Shown: positions 41,099 to 50,570 of the stretch, piece after piece | Layout: the number at the start of each line of letters is the position of its first letter | Numbering within the stretch: the stretch's first letter is position 1 | Assembly: GCA_903772945.1 (NCBI GenBank) | Contig: CAICTM010000593.1 | Span: 1 to 57,624, forward strand | Length of the DNA stretch: 57,624 bases | Origin: Seminavis robusta | Taxonomy: Eukaryota > Bacillariophyta > Bacillariophyceae > Naviculales > Naviculaceae | Direction of reading: 5' to 3' | Position numbers and translations under genes: made by a program | Notes under the pieces: generated by a model | Seen by the model: the letters and a program-made list of their open reading frames with translations, nothing else | The model's database searches: none | Told to the model about the DNA's origin: nothing

Positions 41099-44000
41099 AT
41101 GGATGCCACGTTCCACCCGCTACCGGGCAGCATCGCCGAGAAGTCTACGTTTCCTCCTGGTACCTCGTGCCTCTTTGTCGAAAACCTTCGGGATAACAGA
41201 TTAAGCAACTTCAAGCGAGGAACTGTGGAAGAAGTGGGCTTGAATTTTGCAGCCTCGCAGGGAAGAGGGCTCCTGTACAAAATTATTGGGGTAGGAGACA
41301 ATGCAGTGTTTTGTCAGGAAGAGCAAGTTTTGTTTGCCCCACGCACAAAGGTGACAATCACCTTGAGAAGCGCTGATTGTTCCCAGCAACTTAACGGGAT
41401 CATTTTGGGATCATCATCTGTGGATGATCCAGCTACAGATGATAATGCCTCCTCTGGAGTAAAATACGAATTGCAGGTGACAAGGGGTGCTTTTACTAGC
41501 ATCTATGCCAATGTATCTCCCCAAGACATTGCCTACCGAGCCACTTCTACTAGTACTGGATCAACAGCCACTGCAAGCGCTGCCAGAGAGTCTGGGAAAA
41601 CTGCTGTAGCTCCTACTGAAAATGATGATGCCATTTCAATTGATGATGATGACACCGTACAAGACGGGGAGGACGAATGCGTTGCAATTATGGCACAACA
41701 ACCCGAAGAGGCTAGCCAAGGCGCTTCAGCAGCAGCATGTTCCACCAAAGAAATTTGCGATCAGCCAGGACCAAAATTAGAATCGCCAACCATTGATGAA
41801 CCAGATGTATTGAAAGAACCTGATGACAAGAGCTATTACGAGTCAGCGGCCCCGGAACCAGGTAGCAAAACAGATCTTCTGGAATTGGAGACTAATGTCA
41901 AACTATCTCCAAAAGAGGAAAGTACTCGACCTGACCCAGCAACTGCTTCAGAACTCCCATCTTACGACGAGTCAATTGAACGAACAAGCCAAGAGGCTGA
42001 AAGCAGAATCAGCCTTGACAACCAGCATCCTCGTCCAGACTGCTTGGCTAATGCTGAGGATGCACAACATTGTCTCGAACAGCCAGAAACCTCAAACGAT
42101 GGATTTGCCATCAACAACCAAAATCCATATCCATTTCAAAACATATGCCAGGGAGAGCGCCATGATACTTACTCTGCCCAAGGGTTACTGCGGCCGTATT
42201 TTCGCGTAAAAATCACCACCATGTGGCCTTTCAGTGATTTGTGCTTGAACTATCATTTGAACGGTGTGTGCAAGCGCGGTAGAGGTTGTGCGAGAGCAGA
42301 CAGCCATCGGGACTTGACGCGAAATGCGGCCAAGAGAATGGAAAGAGTTCTTGCCCCGGTCACATCTCCAGAAGGACCGATTTTTTCTGCCAAGCGACAA
42401 AACGGTGATAAAGATGTCATCAGCAACAACTACCAACCAAATCCGTTCCGAAGAATTCGTCGCTCTTCTGAGAATCGCATCATATTTGCCAGATCCCACC
42501 TCAAACAGTGTTGTGGTGGCCGCTTCCCGTTACCAGGATTCTGCATGCATTTCCATTTGAATGGGATATGTCCTAAGGGGCATCTCTGCAAGTGGTTGGA
42601 GAACCACCGTTACCTGACAATAGAAGAAGCTGATGAAATCGAACAAGTGCTCCAGCCTGTCATCGGTGCAAATGGGCCCATCTATGCGAAAACACGAAGT
42701 GCCGAAAAGAACAAGAGAAAACTCCTGTCGGAAGAAGGCGCTCCACAGGACAAAGATATGGGTGTCTCGTCGTCGGCTTCTAAGCGTCGTTCCCTTACAA
42801 CGGATCCCAAATGTAACCAATCTTCTTCGAATGTGCAATCTGATGGCGAATCCTCAACCGACGACGAGTCAAATGCGAGATTGGAACCTGATGTACGGAC
42901 AACGCAAGAGCATGAAGTTGACCAAACAGAGATGGTGGGAAACATTGCTTACAATCTGCAGCCAAACCCATTTGACAGCATCCACCGCAATACTTACAAT
43001 CACATTGTCAATGCAAAGATCCGCCTACAGAATTATTATGGGCATCATCCTTTCACGGGATTCTGCCTGCATTTCCATTTGAATGGGCGTTGTATAAAAG
43101 GAGTACACTGCTCTCTTGCTGAAGATCATAGAAGTTTGACAATCGACGAAGCTCGACAAATTGAGCGAACGCTGAAGCCAGCCATTGCTCCAGATGGACC
43201 AATCTACTCGAGGACACGTCGAGCAGCGGCCGATGGAGAACCACAATCGCCAAAGAAACGCAGAAGAGGCAATCCTAAAAGGAGGTGCAGTTCTCACTAT
43301 GAGAGAAATCCAGACGACGAAGATGCACCATGCTCTCCTTCAAAGCGCCTTTGTTCAACCAAATTGGTAGACCACAACGTTAGTATCGAGGAACAAAGCA
43401 ATCGACGAGGAAGTTGCACTAGGCCTAGCAATGGCAGCACGGTGTCAACAGCCGAAATCCATCAAGCAATTAAGTGGACGCCACCACAGTTGATGACCCA
43501 GCAATCCAAATCAAAGATTTCGTTGACTTTGCCTGCCCATACTTTTGGTGTGGACTTCTTTGAGAAGAATATAATTGGACCCCAGGGCACAAGAGCAAAA
43601 CATCTTGGTGAGCGTTTTGGATGTACTGTTGAGCTCCATGGGAAGGCATGGGAGCACAGATCAGAATCGCCTCTGTCGTCAGCAGATTCTGTCTTGCATG
43701 TGAGACTTACTGGGAAGATTACAGATCGTCTGGTGGATTGTGCAAGATTGATTGAAAAGCTGCTTGTCAGGGCAATGGTACCAGAGCTTCGTGGATTCTT
43801 CATGTTCCGTTTGTCCAGCCTCAACCAGTGCAAAGCAGGCAACCAACTAGTTGTCCACTCACCAAGTCAAGACAAGGTTTATCGTGTTGACAACCTTGCC
43901 ACCTTGCTTGAAGGAGTAGTAGGCGAAGACCAAAAGTATCTTACTGTTGTCAGTGATGGGCCTGTTGCGGACCACAAGGGCAGGCCCTTGGATCCAGTGG

Positions 44001-44173
44001 TAAGCAGGCTCAAGACTCTTCAGGAGTGCCACCGTTCCTGTAAGGTTGAGATCTGTGAAAGAAGCCAAGCATATCCAAACATCTTTCGTTTCATTACCAT
44101 CTATGGATCCACCCATTTGGATGTATTGACCTGTCGGAATAGCATTATACAGGTTGCAGTTACTGGTACCTAA
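41099..44173 (+). CDS. Family gene D: Tudor-like, three CCCH modules, KH-like, 1024 aa
   Basis: The largest and most complete member. I start at 41099 (MDATFHPLPGSI, matching B and C); the frame is open 54 residues further. Residues 1-150 form the Tudor/Agenet-like region (GTVEEVGLNFAASQGRGLLY, FAPRTKVTITL, VSPQDIAYR). An acidic linker follows. Three modules of about 80-100 residues then have fingers near 381, 481 and 655, each C-x8-C-x5-C-x5-H (LCLNYHLNGVC, FCMHFHLNGIC, FCLHFHLNGRC). Each module begins with an NPFxxIxR-like box and ends LTxxEAxxIE..L.PxIxPxGPI. The KH-like block starts at about 810 and keeps a real GxxG loop (NIIGPQGTRAKHLGERFGC), followed by VELHG and VLHVRLTG. The terminal block is IFRFITIYGSTHLDVLTCR. 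Single exon. RNA binding is inferred from KH and CCCH; E and F follow on the same strand. Confidence 0.85.
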   Translation: MDATFHPLPGSIAEKSTFPPGTSCLFVENLRDNRLSNFKRGTVEEVGLNFAASQGRGLLYKIIGVGDNAVFCQEEQVLFAPRTKVTITLRSADCSQQLNGIILGSSSVDDPATDDNASSGVKYELQVTRGAFTSIYANVSPQDIAYRATSTSTGSTATASAARESGKTAVAPTENDDAISIDDDDTVQDGEDECVAIMAQQPEEASQGASAAACSTKEICDQPGPKLESPTIDEPDVLKEPDDKSYYESAAPEPGSKTDLLELETNVKLSPKEESTRPDPATASELPSYDESIERTSQEAESRISLDNQHPRPDCLANAEDAQHCLEQPETSNDGFAINNQNPYPFQNICQGERHDTYSAQGLLRPYFRVKITTMWPFSDLCLNYHLNGVCKRGRGCARADSHRDLTRNAAKRMERVLAPVTSPEGPIFSAKRQNGDKDVISNNYQPNPFRRIRRSSENRIIFARSHLKQCCGGRFPLPGFCMHFHLNGICPKGHLCKWLENHRYLTIEEADEIEQVLQPVIGANGPIYAKTRSAEKNKRKLLSEEGAPQDKDMGVSSSASKRRSLTTDPKCNQSSSNVQSDGESSTDDESNARLEPDVRTTQEHEVDQTEMVGNIAYNLQPNPFDSIHRNTYNHIVNAKIRLQNYYGHHPFTGFCLHFHLNGRCIKGVHCSLAEDHRSLTIDEARQIERTLKPAIAPDGPIYSRTRRAAADGEPQSPKKRRRGNPKRRCSSHYERNPDDEDAPCSPSKRLCSTKLVDHNVSIEEQSNRRGSCTRPSNGSTVSTAEIHQAIKWTPPQLMTQQSKSKISLTLPAHTFGVDFFEKNIIGPQGTRAKHLGERFGCTVELHGKAWEHRSESPLSSADSVLHVRLTGKITDRLVDCARLIEKLLVRAMVPELRGFFMFRLSSLNQCKAGNQLVVHSPSQDKVYRVDNLATLLEGVVGEDQKYLTVVSDGPVADHKGRPLDPVVSRLKTLQECHRSCKVEICERSQAYPNIFRFITIYGSTHLDVLTCRNSIIQVAVTGT

Positions 44174-44776
44174 CGCACTTAATTAAATCTTCCAGCTTTC
44201 ATGATGTAGCTAGCTTCAAAATCCCGTTTTTGACTGTATTGTGCTGGAACTGCAGTCTCAAAGACCAAATGCGTTGATTGGTATTCGAAACTTTGCAATT
44301 GATCACTCTCATATGCAACAGTACTGATTTGGTTGCGGTTCACTGCCCTCATCGCCTCCTGTTGCTGATGTGCGCCGTGCCCTGTGACAGCTTTATTTTG
44401 AGTGATTAAGGTCTTTGAAAAGAAGTAGGTAAGGCAGCGTCCTCTCTTTCCTCTCCTGTAGCTTCCAAATCCCAAGAAATCTGTAGAATTTGAATGCCAT
44501 TGGATCCAACTTATAGTACTAGTAGTTTCATTCTATCCATTGTGGGGTACGGTAGTCTCTCTATCTCTCGATTTGCGCTTTCAAGAGATCTCTAGCTAGC
44601 TAGATCTGTAGCTTCCTGACTTTCCTTCGCCCTACCGGTACGGTAGCTTGCATCGACAATCGACAACACGGCACCGCACGTACCGGTATCTCGTGACGGG
44701 ACTAGGGAAAGATACGGGACTCTCAACCAGCTAACAGCAAACAAACAACGTCCAAAAACAAAACGAAAGGCAGACC
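44174..44776. other. Spacer between genes D and E
   Basis: This holds the 3' flank of D and the presumed promoter of E. TACCGGTA occurs at 44633 and 44681, and a ctagctagctag run at about 44592-44603. No gene seen. Confidence 0.45.
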
Positions 44777-45481
44777 ATGGTGGGCGTGAAGCAAGAACCC
44801 GATGTGGTGGATCTATTGTCTGATTCTTCGGACGAAGAAGAGTCCGTAGTGGAGGTAATAGACAGTGCTGCTCCCAATCCACAAGGTCCACCGCCACAAG
44901 AAGAAGAGACGTGGAATTCTCCCTACAAGTATTCCGCGGATCAAGTACAACCATTGCCGCCCGATCTGGCGGCCACCAAGCGGTTTCCGATTGGTTGCAA
45001 ATGTCGAGTGATGCACGACGAGTACAGTCGATCACGGTGCTATATAACGGGAGAAATTGTGCAAGTGGCGTTTCCTTGGTCCGAACGGACGACGGACTTT
45101 TATCAAGTGCAATACGACGACGGCGAGACGTCGTTGGAGTGGTGGAAAGTGGAGGATTTGGAGTTTGCTCCTGGGAGCCAAATATGGTACTACAAAGACC
45201 GCACCAAAGATGATGGTCGTAAAGCGGCCGTGGTATTGGGTACCGAATTTTATCCAGCAGAAGAAGAAGAGGGCCTGGAAATGTCCGCAGCCGTGTTGCA
45301 CTCGATACAAATTATTACGGGGACACGTACCATTCACCATGGGATTCCATCAGACAATGTATCGTATCGTTCTCCACTCGATGAGATTCCTCCTGACGAA
45401 CAGCAACAGCAACAACAAGTTCTGCCCAAAATGGAGATCAAAGAGGAGCCCGGAATCAAAGCAGAACCAGCATATTCATAG
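44777..45481 (+). CDS. Family gene E: Tudor-like region only, 234 aa
   Basis: After an acidic N-terminus (DSSDEEESVVEVID), residues 50-205 match the N-terminal region of B, C, D and G: VQPLPPDLAATKRFPIGCKC, GEIVQVAFPW, FAPGSQIWYYKDR, IPSDNVSYR. Its YQVQYDDGETSLEWWKVEDL is the clearest Tudor-type text in the family (Y.V.YDDGE....DL) and is the reason I call this region Tudor/Agenet-like. Tudor domains bind methylated Arg or Lys peptides; no aromatic cage can be proven here. The protein ends with a Gln run and KMEIKEEPGIK, which resembles a sumoylation consensus (IKEE). No zinc finger or KH follows, and the next gene, F, has the KH-like part without a Tudor. Confidence 0.75.
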   Translation: MVGVKQEPDVVDLLSDSSDEEESVVEVIDSAAPNPQGPPPQEEETWNSPYKYSADQVQPLPPDLAATKRFPIGCKCRVMHDEYSRSRCYITGEIVQVAFPWSERTTDFYQVQYDDGETSLEWWKVEDLEFAPGSQIWYYKDRTKDDGRKAAVVLGTEFYPAEEEEGLEMSAAVLHSIQIITGTRTIHHGIPSDNVSYRSPLDEIPPDEQQQQQQVLPKMEIKEEPGIKAEPAYS

Positions 45482-46369
45482 TTGGAACATGTCATCGCCA
45501 TAATGATGGAGGGGGGAGCCAGTTTCAGGATGTATAGAAACAGCCACAATAATCAAATACTCGCAGTTACGTATGACTGGGAAGTTATCACGGAGGGATA
45601 GTTCTTGCTAGCTAGTAGTCAAGTCTATTGTCAAAGTCGTTAGAACCAAATACATGCATGCTGTACTGGTATCTATACGTGCTGAACTTGGACCTGAGTT
45701 CGGAAACGAAAAGGAAACCCACCGTACGTAGGACTATGCTGCAAGGCAAATCGTGGCGTCTTTGGCCATGGCCACGACGCAGGTCTACAGAATGATTCAT
45801 TCCACTGAAAACGCGAGGATCTTTAGTTTTAAGTACACGACGAGAGCATAGCTACGGTAAGGAGGAACGTGTGTCTACGAACGAAAATATCTTGCATCAA
45901 TGTGGTTCCAGTTCCGGTACATGGACATGTAGAAGTCATCTTTTGCCCCCGTCACACAAAAAAAGAATCAAGCTTTCAGCTGTTCCTTCGGGCGGGGTAA
46001 GGAGAGCAAAAGAGTGCCAGGAAAGACATTTCCTACCATATATATGATTGCAGAGATCAACCTGAATTACAATTGAATGTCGTAGCTGCGTTGGCCACAG
46101 AAAGAGGTTGGATCTCAAGCTCAAGAGAGGCGAAGCTCAACGGGCAGTCGTGTGGTGAATGAAAATTGACGAGTGATGAGTCACAGTTCGCGAAAGATCC
46201 GTCGTCGCGACAACTGCTCATTTTCTTTCCACCAGCAAAACAGCCAATGGAGAGAGAAGGTTGTCGCTGTTAACCTGTCTGCTGCTGGTGACTACACAAC
46301 GACAACAGCCGCCGACCTTTTGATACGACAGCCTCGCAACCGCAACACAACAGAGAGAGCAACTCGACA
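45482..46369. other. Spacer between genes E and F
   Basis: About 890 bp. I looked for CCCH-module remnants that would link the Tudor-only E with the KH-only F and found none. No gene seen. Confidence 0.45.
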
Positions 46370-48310
46370 ATGAACGAGGAAAGCCTTGACGACAAGCCCT
46401 CGGCGGCGCAGCAAAGCCATGTCTTCCGACCAGCAACTCTACCACAGACAGCGGATGGTAATGACAATGGCAAGGACGACTACATGGCTCTGGCATTGAG
46501 ACAGTTGGTGACTGCAGCAGAGGCCGACGGCTACAGAGTGCGCTATGCCGTGGAAGTGATTGACACAGACGGCAAACGCAAGGTCTATTCGAGCGACACG
46601 AAAGGTCGAGTGAGAGTCAACGGAACAGCGCGTGCTGTCCCAAATATGGCCCTTTCTCTTGTTGATTTTGACCAGAGTTCACAGACAATGGAGCAGTGTA
46701 CACTCAAAAACAAAAACAATCCATCTTCCAATCAACATCCCACGGCAACCAGCAAGCAACACGGACGGCGACTCCCATACAAAAAGCGACTGTTGATGGA
46801 ATTGGCGTCGTCGTCGTCGCCATTCGTTCCCGACAAACAGCAGCAACGGCAGCCTCACGACATTCTGCACAGCAATCGACAACCAGCAAGAAACACGGCA
46901 CCCCGACGAGTCTCCATAGAAACGACAACGAGCTCGTCGTCAACCATTGGATTCGCTCCTTCTTGTCGCAGCCATGACCGTACGACAGTTTCAATGGATG
47001 CTGCTGCTCTTGGATTCAACAGCTGTAGGGATACTTTCGACACTACAATTTCCTCATCCGAAACGCCACTTGTCTCTAGGAAGGAAGACAGGGCCGTTGC
47101 CGACGCCAATGAGCAAACGCGCAACAACAACATGTGTTCACACAAAGGTTCTCCCACAGAACGCCCTGTTCACGCAATACCAATCACGGAGGTCTCGTTT
47201 CAGCACTCGTCTCGTCGGGCATCCGTGGATACTGTGCTGTCGTCGTCCTCGGCAGCTCCTTCTGAAAAAGTGATTGCCACAAACATGCCTTGGTCCAAGC
47301 GAGGAGGGTCACAAACACATCCTTCAACCCAAAACAAGAAGCGGCGAGTGTCCATCCCCGCTGCGCAGCAACCACTCAATACAACTCCAGCTGTGAGCAG
47401 CAGTAGCACCACCAAGAAGCTCAATTGGGAACCGCCACCAAATAGCGAAGGATCCGTCGAATCCAGAGTCAGTTCACTGTCGTCGGCCGCAACTGGATCG
47501 TTTGATTCAGAGTTGGAACCAGGAGAGATCGTTCCAACGAGCGTTGGCGCTACGAATGAACTGCTCTCGATTCCACGACGACGGGCCTACTGTTCTTTGG
47601 TGGACAGGCCAGGAATAGCTGATTTCACCGGGCGGCGACCTACGGACATGGGTGAACTGTTGGAGCATCGAAACGCGATGCATCGTTGTATGCGACGATA
47701 TCTGCTTCCATCAGAGTTCGGAGTTGATCTCTTTGAGAGTGCAATGATTCGAATGGGAAACGGCCGTGGACTGTCAAACTATCCCATCGAATTCGCACGC
47801 TGCTCGGTTCGACTCTGCGGGGCCGCATTGAACGGATCGACACACGCTGACGACGACAACGCGCTCTTTTTAGAGCTGACGACAAACAGCAAAAACGCAT
47901 CCGAAACCATTCGAAGGTGCTGCCGCGAAATCGACAAAGTGCTCTTTACCGAGAGCAAGGGTCACAGAGACTACCTCATGTACCGACTGGCAGCGTTGAA
48001 TCGGAAACCCGGTACAGTGTACGAGGACGGCAGTGTCATTTCAATTGGGCAAAAGCGTCTAGATTTCTCGAGCGACCTCTGGTACATGACTTGTGTCGAC
48101 TTATTGTGTGACCGCAAGGCACCGATGGTGGATGATATCATTGAAATCCAAAAGAAACATCCGTCATGCAAAGTTCATCTGCGCAACACTCACTGCAAGG
48201 CGTACCCTCGAATCCAGCCTCATGTGATCGTTGCCAGTCCCATCCAGCACATCATGCAAAAAGTGCAGCAATGCCGCAAGGATGTCGTAGACTTGATTGC
48301 CTCAAGCTAA
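46370..48310 (+). CDS. Family gene F: KH-like C-terminus without zinc finger, 646 aa
   Basis: The N-terminus is different from its relatives: residues 35-95 form a small domain (DGYRVRYAVEVIDTDGKRKV ... DTKGRVRVNG) that I do not recognise. A long Ser/Thr/Gln-rich linker with repeated 'RRVSIETTTSSSS / RRASVDTVLSSSS' motifs follows (about 170-330). From about residue 443 comes the family KH-like block: YLLPSEFGVDLFESAMIRMG, then CSVRLCGAALNG, LFLELTTN, YLMYRLAALNR. The terminal block is HPSCKVHLRNTHCKAYPRIQ followed by PHVIVAS. The GxxG loop is replaced by RMGNGRG, and no CCCH finger is present. Start gacaATGA; single exon. The RRxS repeats could be phosphorylation sites (inference). Confidence 0.75.
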   Translation: MNEESLDDKPSAAQQSHVFRPATLPQTADGNDNGKDDYMALALRQLVTAAEADGYRVRYAVEVIDTDGKRKVYSSDTKGRVRVNGTARAVPNMALSLVDFDQSSQTMEQCTLKNKNNPSSNQHPTATSKQHGRRLPYKKRLLMELASSSSPFVPDKQQQRQPHDILHSNRQPARNTAPRRVSIETTTSSSSTIGFAPSCRSHDRTTVSMDAAALGFNSCRDTFDTTISSSETPLVSRKEDRAVADANEQTRNNNMCSHKGSPTERPVHAIPITEVSFQHSSRRASVDTVLSSSSAAPSEKVIATNMPWSKRGGSQTHPSTQNKKRRVSIPAAQQPLNTTPAVSSSSTTKKLNWEPPPNSEGSVESRVSSLSSAATGSFDSELEPGEIVPTSVGATNELLSIPRRRAYCSLVDRPGIADFTGRRPTDMGELLEHRNAMHRCMRRYLLPSEFGVDLFESAMIRMGNGRGLSNYPIEFARCSVRLCGAALNGSTHADDDNALFLELTTNSKNASETIRRCCREIDKVLFTESKGHRDYLMYRLAALNRKPGTVYEDGSVISIGQKRLDFSSDLWYMTCVDLLCDRKAPMVDDIIEIQKKHPSCKVHLRNTHCKAYPRIQPHVIVASPIQHIMQKVQQCRKDVVDLIASS

Positions 48311-49178
48311 GACACCGACTTCGTGTTCAGAGGCCGAACCATACCGGATAGCAGTACGCGTCGTGTTCCATAAAAAAAACTGTACTGTAGAGCGCTGTGT
48401 TGGATGTCGATGCATGCGCTGTGAGTGCCGTATCCATAGTACCGTAGCGTATCAGGTGGTTCCAAGGACTTGCGTGAGTGGTGAGAATCGAATCATTTTT
48501 ACAGGCAAAATCAGTATTTATCGAACCTTTCCGTAAAAATTGGCCTAATGAGATAGATGTTGTCGTCCAATTCAATTTTACGTAACTACTTTTAATAGTA
48601 TTGTTCACTTTTTACTTTTATGTAAGCGTTTTGATTCTACACTAGCTACGGTGGCTAGCTAGTAACGGACCGGTACGGTGTCAATAGCACATTCAGAAAC
48701 TGAATTTTCCCAATTTCGATCTCCAGTCGTGTTTCGTAGCAGGCCGACATTGCCAGGGTCATCGATCGCGGGCAGCACTTGTCACGGTGAACACTTTGGT
48801 GCCAGGAAGACAGTTTTAGAGCGGTAGATGGAGTAATAATAGTTTTGGTATTGTTGCATTTTACTACATCTACCTGAGACACAAAACTCGCTTCCTGGTT
48901 GTCACACACCTCATCCAACCAGACAGAAGCAGTGTTCTTCAATTGTTGTGGACATGGCCGTGTTGATAGAAACCTTATCCCACAGAAGATCTGGCTTGTT
49001 GACTTGATAGGGAGACAAGTGATTGCCTGACGGTCAAGGAGAGTCTCTTCCTAGCTACTAGTAGTAGCCCAACTGCAACAAAAGCCAAGGAGTCGGCAGT
49101 TCCGAAGTCCTTCAGTCTCGTACCTTCAGTCTCGTACCCTTCCCGTTGTCCCTCCTAGGACACTCTCTTCCAAGCAAG
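48311..49178. other. Spacer between gene F and the channel gene
   Basis: About 870 bp, AT-rich near 48530-48640, with a gctagctag run at 48651-48662. No gene seen. The right end should hold the channel promoter. Confidence 0.45.
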
Positions 49179-50570
49179 ATGTATCACACCATGATAAATG
49201 TAATGAAGGACCCGGTCAAGAACCGTGGTCCGCTCTTCTTGATCATTTGGGCTGCTTGGGTGGTGGTTGGTAAGTACAGTAATGTAGCAGTGTTGCTGTT
49301 GGGTTGGGTTGGTCATTCCTCAGCAGTCGCTCACTCCAACCGTCATGACCGGTTTGTTTTCCGCTCTTTACTGCAGGATTCTTCTTTTATTCCTATGCTC
49401 CGAAAATGAACCTGGGGTGGCGAAGAGGATGGTATAGTGAGTCGATTGGTCTCTCTTTCTACAGCTGGGGCTTCATTCATGAAGAGATGTGGCTGACTAA
49501 TGTGTAATCTCTGTTCTCGTATCTTTTTAGTGGCTATCAATATTGGTTATTCCATTGGGTTCGGTGAACCTGGAGAGGACTATGATCCGTACCTCTGGTT
49601 TTCAACCATCTATGTGCTGGTATGTTTTGGGGTTTGCAGAGATTGTGACTGCAAACGTTGTGTTCCGGCCTTTGTCAACTCGACTGGTCTTCCCTTGGCT
49701 GTGTTCTGTACCTCATGTTACCATTGTTACCCCCCTTCCTTTGAAACAACATAGATTGGTTCCAGTTTCATTGGAGTGGCTTTGAGTTTCTTTGCTGACA
49801 AAATTGGAGAAGATCACGACAATTGGTTCACAAACTTGGTCCAGCAAAAGGCCTACGAAGAGAGTATTCAAAACAGCAGGGACCCCTGGGTCCTCCTCAA
49901 AGCTATTTATGTGCAGTATGAAGCAGTTATCAGGGCCATAACTGTATGGGTCATTTGGATTGGAATCATGATTGTTTACTCCCTCTGGGGTCTTGGTTGG
50001 TCCTATGTCCAGGCTCAATACTTTGCCATTACAACACTCAGTACTGGAGGTCACTGGGGTTTGCCCAAGTATGCTCCTGATTGGATGTGGCCCCTCACTG
50101 CTTTTATGGCAATGTTGGGTGTTCCATTAATGGGTGTGGCAATGGCACAATTGGCTACACTCATGGTGGATCAAGGTGACATTGAAGTCACCAAGAAAGA
50201 GCTTGTGGAAGATGTCACGGGCGAAGAGTTGCTCATGTTGCGCAAGTTTGGACTCGAAAATGGTGATGGTGTGATTGACAGCGCCGAATACATCATTCTT
50301 TGTATGGTCCGCATGGGACAAGACCCCGCACTGATTGAATTCATCTCAAATCGATTCAAGGAGTTGGATGATGATGATTCTGGATATTTGACCATTGAAG
50401 AGATCACAGGTGGCAAGTACTTTTTGAAAGATGGGCAGATTGTGTCCAAGGTGGGTGGTGTGCTAGGAATCAAAGGCGTGAAGCAATTCAGCATGGCAAA
50501 TCTGAATGTGCAATTTAGCGACAGCGAGGAAGACGACAAAAATGACGACAAAAATGACCTTGAGGCATAG
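49179..50570 (+). CDS. Two-pore potassium-channel-like protein with EF-hands, 4 exons, 351 aa
   Basis: Model join(49179..49269, 49377..49436, 49531..49619, 49755..50570); three GT-AG introns (107, 94, 135 bp) keep the frame. The fold is TM1 (PLFLIIWAAWVVVGFFF), pore 1 (INIGYSIGFGEPGED), TM2 (WFSTIYVLIGSSFIGVAL), TM3 (AITVWVIWIGIMIVY), pore 2 (YFAITTLSTGGHWGLP), TM4 (LTAFMAMLGVPLMGVAM), then a cytosolic part with two EF-hands. EF1 (ENGDGVIDSAEY) lacks the first Asp; EF2 (DDDDSGYLTIEE) is canonical. This is the layout of plant TPK/KCO channels, which are Ca2+-activated vacuolar K+ channels. The selectivity filters differ from GYGD: the first is GFGE, and the second reads GGHWG. Selectivity is therefore uncertain. 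The acidic C-terminus is SDSEEDDKNDDKN. Confidence 0.8.
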
